A stretch of 64,000 nt of DNA, taken from Madurella fahalii. Lineage: Eukaryota > Ascomycota > Sordariomycetes > Sordariales. The number at the start of each line of letters is the position of its first letter. Positions within the stretch are counted from its first letter, which is position 1. The stretch spans positions 124,001 to 188,000 of the forward strand of contig CM056874.1 of NCBI GenBank assembly GCA_029876055.1, given 5' to 3'. Under the pieces are notes generated by a model that saw only the letters and a list, made by a program, of their open reading frames with translations, ran no database searches and was not told the origin of the DNA. Positions 43,393-53,471 of the stretch are shown piece by piece. A program made the translations under genes and the position numbers.

Positions 43393-45708
43393 ATGGCCGG
43401 CTCAAACCCAGGGCAGCTGTCCGCTGTTGTCTTTGCCTACCATGATGTTGGTGTGAGGTGCCTGGGCACCCTCCTTGCCCGCGGTATTCGCGTCTCACTG
43501 GTGGTCACCCACATCGACGATCCCTCCGAGACCCGCTGGTTCTGTTCCGTGGCCGAATTCAGCCAGGACCATGGCATCCCGTTTATCCAAGCAACAAACA
43601 ACCCCAAGACGGACAATGACTTAGTCGCTCGCGTTGCGTCTCTCCAGCCTGACTTCATCTTCAGCTTCTATTTTCGCCACATCCTTCCCGTCAGCCTCCT
43701 GTCGCTGGCTAGCCGTGGCGCCTACAACATGCACGGCTCACTCCTCCCAAAATACCGCGGCCGGGCGCCCGTGAACTGGGCCATTCTCCGTGGCGAGACC
43801 GAGACTGGTGTTACCCTCCACGAGATGGTCTCCAAACCAGATGCAGGTGCCATCGTGGCCCAGTCCGACCCGATACCAATTCTGCCCGACGATACTGCCC
43901 ATCAGGTGTTTCAAAAGGTGACAGCTGCTGCAGAGCAAACGCTGTGGAACGTCTTGCCGCTCCTGAAAGAGGGAAGAGCTCCGAGGCGGGAAAACAAGCT
44001 GAGTGAAGGGAGCTACTTTGGAGGCCGAAAACCAGAAGATGGTATGATTGATTGGGCCTGCTCGGCTGTAGAGGTATACAACCTCCACAGAGCAGTCGCT
44101 CCTCCTCATTACCCTGGCGCGTGGACGCTGGTTAGTGGGCGGAAGTACACCATCGGAAAGGCTCGACTCGGCCCTTGCGCATCGCAGCCAGCGCAGAAAG
44201 GTCTCGGACTTGACATTGTCGATGATCGTATCCTGGGACGATGCGGCGATGGACGGACTATCGACATCCATGAGCTCCTCGATGAAAATGGCAACATCGT
44301 GGCCCCAACCGCGTTACGCGAGGTCCTTCAACCATCACCTGCTCCAGAACCTATTCCCGACGGCCCGCCACCAAGTCTTTCTGATCCGCAATCGACAGTA
44401 AAGAAAAGAATCGTGATTCTAGGGGTCGACGGGTTCATAGGGCACCATCTCGCGCGTCGCATTCTCTCCGATGCCGCTTATAAAGACTGGGTCATCTACG
44501 GCCTTGACCTAACGGACCGCCATCTCTGCACTTGCCCGTTACTCCAATCCCACCTTACGAGGCTGGAGAGCGGCAGCAGCGCAAATCACCATGGTGGCCG
44601 CCTCTTCTTCCGCCAGGGTGACATGCTGTCAGAATCGAAATGGGTTGACGAGCAAATACGGAACTCTGACGTGGTGCTGCCTCTGGCGGGTATCGCCCGT
44701 CCCCAGGCTTACATCAACAACCCCTTGTCCATCTTTGAGGTTGATTTCGCTGCTCAAATACCCATCATCGAGGCATGCGTGCGGTACAATAAGCGACTAA
44801 TTTTCCCGTCTACTTCAGAAGTCTACGGCAACCCGCTGTCTTCTTACGTCCACATGGCCGGGCTTGACGGCGCACGTTCGAGGCCGGGTATCCTCCTAGA
44901 CAACGGCGGGAGTTGTGAAATGAACGCGGACGAATCACCACTGATATACGGCCCAACATCAAAATCCAGATGGATCTATGCTACCTGCAAGCAGCTGCTC
45001 GACCGCATCATACACGCGCACGGGATACAGAATGGGCTCGACTATACCATATTTCGGCCGTTCAACTGGTTCGGACCTGGACTTGATGATGTCCCTCCAC
45101 CAGCCTCACCCGATTCTTCCCACTCAGAAACCGGTCCGTCTGCGGCGAGAAAAACAGACACGGAGAGGACTTCTGACGGAAATGGCGCCGTCGGCGGTAA
45201 TACCGTGCGGGTGACCACCCAATTCCTCCGTCAAATCCTGAGCGGTGAGGACATCGTGCTTTGTAATGGCGGCGCACAAAGGCGCACCTTTACTTACATC
45301 GATGATGGGATCGATGCTCTCCTCAAGATAATCGATAACAAGGGCGGGGTGGCAAGCGGTAAGATTTACAATATCGGCGGGCGTACTGAGTCGAACAATT
45401 GCTCGATAAGAGAGCTGGGAGAGATGATGCTGCGTTTATACAGCGAACATCAGACACGCCATCATGGACCGGCACATGGGGCCAGCGGAGAGGTAAAACG
45501 TGGCAAGCTCAGAAGTCGGTTGGTGGAAATGAGCGGAGAAGAGGTATACGGGCAAGGATACCAGGACGTTGACAACAGAGTACCCGAAATCAGGAAGACG
45601 TGTGAGGAGCTGGGCTGGCAGCCGCTCACGCCACTGGAGGAGGGGCTGCGCAAGTTCATTAACGTTGCGGTAGCTGCGAGTCACAAAGATGAGGATATAG
45701 CGGTGTAG
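43393..45708 (+). CDS. ArnA-like bifunctional UDP-Ara4N formyltransferase / UDP-glucuronate decarboxylase
   Basis: Intronless, 771 residues (bacterial ArnA about 660). The N-terminal formyltransferase domain has YNMHGSLLPKYRGRAPVNW and ETGVTLHEMVSKPDAGAIV. The catalytic Asn112, His114 and Asp150 lie in the same spacing as N102/H104/D140 of E. coli ArnA. After a Pro-rich linker, the C-terminal SDR domain has VILGVDGFIGHHLARRI, FPSTSEVYG (Ser475, Glu476), RWIYATCKQLLD (Tyr529, Lys533) and RRTFTYIDDGI (Arg631 as the R619 equivalent), ending in YGQGYQDVDNR. The second half oxidises and decarboxylates UDP-glucuronate; the first formylates the amino sugar made by ArnB. Extra length comes from inserts near residues 485-515 and a Ser/Thr-rich stretch at about 568-602. 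Confidence 0.93.
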   Translation: MAGSNPGQLSAVVFAYHDVGVRCLGTLLARGIRVSLVVTHIDDPSETRWFCSVAEFSQDHGIPFIQATNNPKTDNDLVARVASLQPDFIFSFYFRHILPVSLLSLASRGAYNMHGSLLPKYRGRAPVNWAILRGETETGVTLHEMVSKPDAGAIVAQSDPIPILPDDTAHQVFQKVTAAAEQTLWNVLPLLKEGRAPRRENKLSEGSYFGGRKPEDGMIDWACSAVEVYNLHRAVAPPHYPGAWTLVSGRKYTIGKARLGPCASQPAQKGLGLDIVDDRILGRCGDGRTIDIHELLDENGNIVAPTALREVLQPSPAPEPIPDGPPPSLSDPQSTVKKRIVILGVDGFIGHHLARRILSDAAYKDWVIYGLDLTDRHLCTCPLLQSHLTRLESGSSANHHGGRLFFRQGDMLSESKWVDEQIRNSDVVLPLAGIARPQAYINNPLSIFEVDFAAQIPIIEACVRYNKRLIFPSTSEVYGNPLSSYVHMAGLDGARSRPGILLDNGGSCEMNADESPLIYGPTSKSRWIYATCKQLLDRIIHAHGIQNGLDYTIFRPFNWFGPGLDDVPPPASPDSSHSETGPSAARKTDTERTSDGNGAVGGNTVRVTTQFLRQILSGEDIVLCNGGAQRRTFTYIDDGIDALLKIIDNKGGVASGKIYNIGGRTESNNCSIRELGEMMLRLYSEHQTRHHGPAHGASGEVKRGKLRSRLVEMSGEEVYGQGYQDVDNRVPEIRKTCEELGWQPLTPLEEGLRKFINVAVAASHKDEDIAV

Positions 45709-45983
45709 CTTGGTTATTAAACTTTGCGTAAGATGAAGAAAAGAGTGCGTCCGGTACATTGAAGGGCTTGAAAAGCCCATGGGGCCGGTGATGTGGTTTT
45801 GATAGTCGATATAGATCTAAGTTGCTACAGAAGAATTGAACAGTACCTTAGGTAAGGAAACGCAGATTCCAGTACTTATACGCCATCCGTTCAAATACCG
45901 ACGCAAAGTTCCATTCTCTCAATTAGCTGGATACTACCTAATCAGGTATCATCTCCCCACTATCAACCCGACCGAAAGAAAGC

Positions 45984-46511
45984 CTAAAGGGCGGCCACGA
46001 CGCCCAAGAAACCGGCAACAGCTGCCCCCGTGAAAACAACATGGCCCGTCTCTTTCGGCGCAACATTCTTGCTCGCGGCCGTGGCAGGAACGTTCTGGGG
46101 TGGGGGCAGCCCGGAGATGCTGGAGCTGCAGGGTCCTACCGAGCTCTCGTAGCCAGGAGGGCACTTGGACAAGGCCGAGTGGAGCTCGGCCGAGCTTGCA
46201 GAGTACCAGGATATGACTTCGCCCTGGTACGAGTACCAGTCGTCAACGAGGTCGGCGGGCAGCGCCGTCTGCCAGCCGCACTGTGCGTCGTAGGCACCGG
46301 TCGCGGTCATGTAGAAGCCGGTCATGACGTCGATGATCTCGGCCGGCGGGTAGGGCGCGGATCCGGCAACATCCATGATCGCGCCGAAGCATTCTCCCGT
46401 GTCGCCGCCGAATGCGTCGGGGGTGGACGTCTGTCGAGCAATGAGGTGGCCCACGTCGAGGTAAGCGGTGGCCGTGGCTAGGAAGCCGAGGAAGGTGAGG
46501 TTGAGACGCAT
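45984..46511 (-). CDS. Small secreted protein with GPI-anchor-like C-terminus (hypothetical)
   Basis: 175 residues, intronless. A signal peptide (MRLNLTFLGFLATATAYL) precedes a mature region of about 115 residues with four cysteines (GECFG, AQCGW, SKCPPGYE, VGPCSS). A Ser/Pro linker and a terminal hydrophobic tail (HVVFTGAAVAGFLGVVAAL) follow, as expected for GPI attachment. The start is the ATG at 46511, not the longer frame above it. The composition (YDAQCGWQ, DDWYSYQGEVISWYS) fits a family of small fungal wall proteins of unknown function. It ends 275 bp from the ArnA-like gene and converges with it. Confidence 0.78.
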   Translation of the reverse strand: MRLNLTFLGFLATATAYLDVGHLIARQTSTPDAFGGDTGECFGAIMDVAGSAPYPPAEIIDVMTGFYMTATGAYDAQCGWQTALPADLVDDWYSYQGEVISWYSASSAELHSALSKCPPGYESSVGPCSSSISGLPPPQNVPATAASKNVAPKETGHVVFTGAAVAGFLGVVAAL

Positions 46512-48083
46512 ATTTCTTCTCTCTTGGTTTCTCTGGCTCGGTTGCTTGTTGGAATGACAGCTGAGCACTTCGCTGATTGATGAATCAAGATCAGAAGTTT
46601 ACCCCAGACACGGGGAACCAGCGTCCCCTTATACTTGCACGACAGATGGCCAGACCTGGATCGGTTGAGATTGAGAGCTCCCCGCGCCCCCCCTTACCCA
46701 CCAGCAACACAGTTAGCGATTCCCACCGCCATGTTCCACAGCCTCAGCAGAGGCCGATTTGGCGGCTGGCGTTGTCCGGGATTGCTGAACTACCTTCATC
46801 CAATCAGAACTAGTTGACGGTATATCGAACCAACAGCCGCACCATCATCTCCGATCAGGGGTTGATGTGTGCAATGCGCCACTGAGCACAACGAAAATTG
46901 AGTGGTTATCGAAAAGCTTCTGCCTAGATAGCACAATCCTCATCGTGATGACTCAAATTTCGTCGTCTCTCTTTTTTTATCCAAGTAGTTTGCTATTAGC
47001 TTGCCCCGAGATGTCCGGTCAGGCACCTCTGTGATCAAGTGGCATCCTTGGCGAGCAGCCGCTAGCTTCGGCGCGAACTATCGTGGCTCCGTCGCAGCCA
47101 CAGAAAACTTGCGGATGACTGCATTGGTTGGCTGCGGTGAATTGAACCCCTTGTGGCTTCTTCAATGGTTGTCTTGCACAGCAATGGGTGGATTGTTGCG
47201 GAATGCGCTATTACTAGTGATACACTACGCAAAACTCCGATTCGCTTTCTTTCTCACATCGCTTTTCCTCCCCGCTTTTGTTTCTGTGTCGTTGTTCTCA
47301 TGTTTGCTGGCTGTACCGTCTAAAAGTAGACCGAAAAGCAAGCACAACGCGATTTCCAAGCTTCGGGATGCCACGGGAGGGGCCAAGACGTCAGATCCTC
47401 AGAGTATTCGGGACCGAGCTAATAAGAGACGGAGCTTTGGGAATAAACTCAAAATGGACATAATATGCATGGTACGATATGTGTGATGTATATAGCTAAG
47501 TACTAGTACCGAAGCCGGCGTCCGTCTAAGCAGCACTTGGCACTTCGCCTGCCATAACTCCTGGGCAGCTAATACGTAAAAGTTCCTTCACCAAGATGTA
47601 TCATAGCTGCAATCGTCGAGTCTCAAAACTACAATGCTCGCCCAAGGGAGCAACAAGATGACTCGAAATCAAACGCATTGCTTCCATTTTCACCAGTGGT
47701 ACTGTTGTACTTTGGTATATCTGATACTTTTGTTGGTTGGGCAAGGTTGCTTCGGCCGAGAGGAGAATGCATTTGGGTAGGCTCTTAGGGTGACAATGAA
47801 TTCTCGCCTAATTCCTTCGCAGAGGTATCATTAATCTAAAAGGTACTCCTCCGAGATCAGGAAGGAAGCTGTAGGCCCAACATATCGTCCTTATCCCGAG
47901 TCCAAAGCTAGTAGGTCTCTTTCGGGGCCATGCTCCCCGGGATCTTAAATGACCTGAGTTCTGTCCCAACTGCTAACACGGGTCTCTCCCCCGCCATCTA
48001 CTGATTTGAGATTCGGTATAGGTTATCAAAAAGTAGAGGATACCTGAAAGCAACAAGGAAAGGAAAGGAAAAGAACGGCTAGG
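46512..48083. other. Intergenic region, no supportable gene
   Basis: About 1.6 kb. A + frame at 47001-47486 has no family features or usable start context and I do not call it. A TGACTCA (Gcn4/Cpc1-type core) at about 46949 is not next to an amino-acid gene. Confidence 0.45.
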
Positions 48084-48611
48084 ATGCATCTGCAAATCCT
48101 TCTTGCCTCTACCCTTCTATCTGCGGTCGGAACCTCGACTCCTCTGCATGCGCGACTCGCAGAAGTCGGCACCCCCTGCGGTGCAGAGCTAGGCGATTGC
48201 CCTACTCTCACTTGCATCCCCCTCACCAGCGATTGCACCTACTTCCGCGAGTGTCCGGGGACCTGCCAGGACCTCAGTACTGAAACGCAGCAAATCTACA
48301 CGCTGTGCGGCGGCTGGCAACTGTACGACGATTGCGACGAGCGCATCGAATTTTGCACCGCCGACCCTAGACACTATTACCGCTGCGGTCCCTCGTGCGA
48401 TGGGATGGGCATTTGCGCCCCAATAAAGGATTATTGCCGCGGCGGTACGGGGAGGGAGTGCGATGATGGGAAGGCCTGTTTCGGCGGCAACGGGGAGTAT
48501 GTGGGCATGTGTTTGCCGCTGCGGTATGGGTCCGACTACTATGAAAAGAGCAGGGAGGTAGAGGTCATCAGGGACGACCAGGATGGTCGGCAGGATGAGG
48601 AGGATCCTTGA
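48084..48611 (+). CDS. Small cysteine-rich secreted protein, effector-like (hypothetical)
   Basis: 175 residues, intronless. A clear signal peptide (MHLQILLASTLLSAVGTST) is followed by a mature part with 16 cysteines spread through about 120 residues (GTPCGAELGDCPTLTC, YFRECPGTCQDL, RYYRCG-like YYRCGPSCDGMGICAP, GRECDDGKACFGG). It ends in a charged acidic tail (DDQDGRQDEEDP). Even cysteine number and spacing suggest a disulfide-stapled extracellular fold. I do not recognise a named family. Candidates are effectors or small secreted wall-interacting proteins; the function is not inferable from sequence. Confidence 0.8.
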   Translation: MHLQILLASTLLSAVGTSTPLHARLAEVGTPCGAELGDCPTLTCIPLTSDCTYFRECPGTCQDLSTETQQIYTLCGGWQLYDDCDERIEFCTADPRHYYRCGPSCDGMGICAPIKDYCRGGTGRECDDGKACFGGNGEYVGMCLPLRYGSDYYEKSREVEVIRDDQDGRQDEEDP

Positions 48612-50203
48612 AATGGAAAATCAAATGTAGGTTCCGGGAGGTTTCGCGCCTGAGACCGACAAAGGCACAGGGATTAACTAGTTAACTATCTGAATTAAGG
48701 GATTGAAACATTTGAGTACCCGCTGTCAAAGTCCAGGAGTATATGGCAAATGAATGAAAAGCGCCAATAGATAACCGTAAGTAGGAAACTCAAGTGACAT
48801 TGATGGGGCGCTTGGTTCTTTACATCCAAATATCACCCTGACCGGTAAAGCGCCAGAATTCGAATGCTGCACATGAGGCCTTGGTTAATGCCCATTTCCG
48901 TGCTCGTTCCGTTCATCGATTTTCAGGTCGGCGCATGAGTGCGTATGGCTTTCCAGAACATGTTTTTACAACGCTACCGCGCTTCTGTTGTTATAGCAGG
49001 TTTGTATTAAGCACCTCGTTTCGTCATCATCGTCATTGATTGGAATCAAAGGCGCTTTTATAGAAAGCCTCGAGACATATTCCATATGCGGGGATCATTG
49101 TTCAACCATGTTGAAAAGTCAATGACAACGTTTTAACTCGTCGTGTTACCTTTGGGTTCTAGATTATATAACATTGTCAGAACTTGTTCTTCTCAACCTA
49201 GATGTAAATGGGAGCCTCAAAACTGTAGGTACTACGAACACTGTAACTAAACCACTATCCCGAATTCTCTCGTAATAGCAAAGATCACAAGTGTTTGCGG
49301 CCAGAATTCTCAAGCTTATTCCTAACACTAGACGTGAATTAGGGTTTTTATTAACCAATTCCCGGACGGTACCGGGGCTAATTCACGGACCAGAACAGTG
49401 CCTGTCCGGAATGACAAGGACCTAACGCTGTGCTTTCCACACAGGCGCTTAGTGACAGCGTCAAACTTATTTTTGTTTAAGAAATAGAGAGGTTACCGCG
49501 CTAGGTGTAGCCTGTAACGAGCCCAGATAGATGTAAAGTAGGTACAGTACTGGCGCTCGTGGCTAGCAGAACTGGGGACTAAAGGCAGGAACCTGCGGGT
49601 AAACATCATTCGGGACGATAACCCGGTACAAGCGATGTTCCTTTGTGGAGGCTGCGAAGGGCTGTAGGCATCTGGAGGTGAGGGGCATGTAATAACTCAT
49701 TCTCCGCCCTATAGTGCCTGGTATGCTCAGTAAACAACCAGGCGACATTCTTGCATATATCGCACGATCTTGGTTACATAGCTTGGTAGCTAAACTTATC
49801 TGCTATCTGGAATACTACTAAAGCTCCGATATGTGTGTTGCCACACCCAAGAAGTTGGCATAGCTTATGTCGATACTGTGGGTTTGATGGAGCATGTGCG
49901 AGACAGCAATTGCACGTAGGTACCGGGCGCTAAACCAGGGTAGCTTGTCTGGGGCATTGTGAAAGGCGCTCGAGATGCAAATTCTTAGCTCGCTAGGGAT
50001 TTTAGCTATAGTGGTGCAAGGTAATTAACCGGCGCCTGCTCCGAGATGCTCAAATTTGTCCACCAATACTTTCAAGTTACCGGTCTATATTGCCTTCCCC
50101 ACATCTAGAGGACAAACCTGATATAAAAGGGCTTGTATACTGGCGATACTTGCGCCCGGTCCCACACGTGGTTTTCGCAATTCGTGTGCAACTATCATAC
50201 ACG
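48612..50203. other. Intergenic region, no supportable gene
   Basis: About 1.6 kb, relatively AT-rich, with short scattered frames only. It contains the promoter of the GH43 gene. I see no repeat or RNA gene. Confidence 0.5.
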
Positions 50204-51946
50204 ATGCGGTTCTGTTCACTTGCATTCACAGCGACGCTCTGCCGCGTCGCTACGGCATCCCTGCAGGTCGTTCCAGGAGGCACATGGACAACTGTGAGAT
50301 GACTCTCCGTTCATTTGGCAGCGGTGCTTAGAGAGCGCTTCGCCTAACCAGATTGGTCTAACCGTTGTTCAGCCAAACGGTGAACACCTGCAGGCACACG
50401 GTGCAGGCCTGATTCAAGAAAATGGGACATACTACATGATCGGTGAGGACAAGAGTGGCGGCCACTCCTTCTCGAACGTTAACTGCTACGCCTCCACGGA
50501 TCTTGTCCAGTGGACGTTTGTGGGCGCCCTCTTGTCCCGAACCAGCTCCGGCGACCTCGGACCCAACCGAGTGGTGGAGAGACCCAAGGTGATTTACAAC
50601 GACAGAACACGAAAGTATGTGCTCTGGATGCACATGGATAGCAGTAACTACGGCGAGGCGAGAGTAGCAGTGGCCACCGGGGATTCCGTATGCGGAAAAT
50701 ACCAGTATATTCGAAGCTTTCAACCGTGAGTACTACTTTACCTCCATGACCATCCTCGCCTCATTCGTGACTAACAGCAATTATCCGAAGGCTAGGAAGG
50801 GAAAGCCGCGATATGGGGTTGTTCAAGGACGATGATGGCAAGGGTTATCTTCTAACCGAGGATGTTTGTGCCCTCTCTCTTCTCACAAATAACAGACGGG
50901 CACTAATACCTAAGCGGCAGAGAAATTACGGCCTCCGCATCGTTGCTCTCTCAGACGATTTTCTGACCCCGACAACTGACGTATATGGATGGAGGTTAGA
51001 AGGCGGCGCCCGTGTTGAGGCTCCAGCAATGGTCAAGCTGGGCAATACGTACTTCATGTTTGCGTCCATGATGACCGGATGGGACGCCAATGAGAACCAG
51101 TATACAACCTCAACCTCTCTCAGATCTGGCTGGTCTGCGTGGAGGAAATTTGCCGACAGCGGGTCGAAAGTCAGTTACCTTTTCTTTCATTCTCCCCCCC
51201 CCCCCGGCCCCCTTTTTTTTAAAAAAAAATTTCTTTATTTATTTATTTACTTTTATTTATCTTTTTTCCCCTTTCACGCGTAGCAGACTCCGAGATATTC
51301 CTTCCAAGATCATCACTTTGAATGGCCTGGATCTCGAGGCTGACCTGAACGCCAGACCTATAACTCGCAGACCACCTACATTCTCAAAACCAGCGAGAGC
51401 AGCGCGATCTATCTAGGGGACAGGTGGGTCAAAGACAATCTAATGGCGAGCACCTACGTCTGGCTCCCGTTGAGCATCAGCGGAACTAGCGTCACCATGA
51501 AGAATTTTGTGAGCTGGGTTCCAACGACGAATTTCGTGGCATGGCAGAGGCCGCCATCCGAAAACAGCTACGAGGCAGAGAGTGCGACGTACGGTGGCAA
51601 CGCACGCGACATCAGTTGCTCCGGGTGCTCGAACGGGGTTGCTGCTGGATATATTGGTGGCCCCGACAGGGGCAGCGTCACGTTTCGCGGCATTAGGAGC
51701 GATATCGACGGGCTTACAACCATCCGGATCAAGTTCCTGAACGGAGACACCGGTCCGCGCTACGCGAATGTGAGGGTCAATGGGGATGCCGGAAGGAAAA
51801 TCGCCTTCTTGAGTGCTAGAGGGGATCCTGCGAGCAGCACGCTCCATGCGAACTTGAAGAGGGGCTCGGACAATACGATCGTCATTGAGGGAGTGGGTAC
51901 TGGTTGGGGTCCTGATGTTGACCGCTTGATGGTGCCTGTTCAGTAG
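50204..51946 (+). CDS. GH43 exo-1,3-galactanase-like enzyme with C-terminal CBM35-like domain
   Basis: Secreted glycoside hydrolase, probably removing galactose units from the beta-1,3-galactan backbone of arabinogalactan. Five exons (50204-50293, 50352-50725, 50791-50863, 50921-51169, 51356-51946) give 458 residues. A signal peptide (MRFCSLAFTATLCRVATA) leads into the five-blade domain with LQAHGAGLIQENGTYYMIG, VVERPKVIYNDRTRKYVLW, SRDMGLFKDDDGKGYLLTED, APAMVKLGNTYFMFASMMTG and TYNSQTTYIL. The last about 130 residues (YEAESATYGGNARDISC, GSDNTIVIEGVGTGWGPDVD) are a CBM35-type carbohydrate-binding module. The fourth intron is long (186 nt) and contains runs of C, T and A. The third intron uses a GTTTGT donor. 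Subfamily 24 assignment is by pattern only. Confidence 0.87.
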
Positions 51947-53471
51947 TCGAGTTGGCGTACTAGTAGAACCTGTCCAATAGAGTCCCAGCACTGTGAAGGT
52001 ACCTCTCCTTCTATCATGTTTGCAAGTCAAACATCTTGGGTCCTCTAGCTCGAAGTTCCCAACTGTGCTATGCCGTGTGTCTGGACGGTTAAGGCTAGGT
52101 ATTTGCTTGCATCAACATTCGGCCGCTGTCACGGCTGTACTTAGTCTAGTTTGGTCCAAGATAAAAACTACCTCGCCACAGCTCGATTCAGAAAGCGGGA
52201 ATCGAACCGCTGGCAAGTAAACTGGTATAACACACAAGTATCTGGTATCGAAGGCTGCGCCTGCCTCCATACTACCTCCACAAACACTCGTGAACTTTGT
52301 CACGGTAAGGAGACAACGACAAGACTGCGTAATTATCTCAATCAGTAGTAATTACTTCCCGCTTCTTACTAACCGGGCAGAACATAATAGGTATAGATAC
52401 CCCCTAGTGATTCATAGGGGAATTTAAACCATCAGAATGTGAGTGTTGACTCCGATTCAATGACCCTTCTTACCCAGTTGTCCTCGCTGAGCAGCCAAAT
52501 TCTCCGACACGTAACGACAGTGATTGATGATCCTAGGGTGTTTGGCTTGTTCTGCCTGTTGACGGTTACTCGAGGAAATAAGATGTTGAACACGTTCCCT
52601 CATCGCAGTTTCGCCAGCCATAGTACCGTAATAATGTGCATCCCCTACGGAGGTAAAACTTTGTGGCTCAAGGCCGCTCCTCCTGCGGCTCCAGTACAAA
52701 CGGAGTCTTCCCCTTACGGAACACAACTACCACGTCTCCTCTCTTTGCTCCAGCTAGACCCATACCAAGATTCCCCTTCTCCGTCATAAACGGTCTCTTC
52801 CCAATGACATATTCTATACCCCCCGACTCGCCATTGCGATGCTTTTCATCCAATCCTGACCTTTGGATCTCCGTAGCTGGTCCTATTCTCCCAGCCGTAT
52901 ACGCTCATTAAAGAAATTCCAACGCTCTAACCACTTACTGTGATATCATTCCGCTTTGGGGAGCCTCTCCGCATCTCGTGCTTCGACGTCCCGTACAAAT
53001 CACGGACGGGCACACATCAGGTGGCTGGTCTGTTAAAGCGAGACTTAGCATCTTTCTTGACCGGTGATTGAAATTACGCTCGCTGTGCGATGCCGTCCTA
53101 TGTAGTAGTTACCTACCTTGGGCAGGTTCTCCCAGGGACAAGCAACGTGATGTGTTTCAAGAGTCCAACCCCCACCCTCTTTTGAATCAATTAAGATTCA
53201 TGGCGGGGAAGATGTGCTGATCCATTCCACGTTCACATGCATAGTACTATGTAGTTTATTGCTTTATCACGCGGGTGATTACCCTCCACTCCCGATTGGC
53301 CACACCGCAAAGTCAAGGAGCTTCCGCAGCAGAGAGATTCTTGCTGGCGATTCCCAGGCCAAGCCACCAATGTGTGCTCATAAAAGCCCCGCAGAGCATC
53401 GGTTTAATGGGTGGAACATCGACCCCGGGTCTCTCGGTTAGTTCCACGCAGAGCGACCTGGATTACCGACC
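51947..53471. other. Intergenic region, no supportable gene
   Basis: About 1.5 kb. An exact B-box-like GGTTCGATTCC occurs on the minus strand near 52199-52209, but no tRNA cloverleaf can be built around it. No protein gene is supported. Confidence 0.5.

Noticed and set aside
46041..46481. 146-codon + frame antisense to the GPI-type gene
   Set aside because: The minus strand encodes signal peptide, cysteines and GPI tail; the + frame shows none.
52190..52270. Possible tRNA on the minus strand with an exact B-box GGTTCGATTCC
   Set aside because: The T-stem is imperfect and no complementary acceptor stem, D-arm or anticodon arm can be folded upstream.
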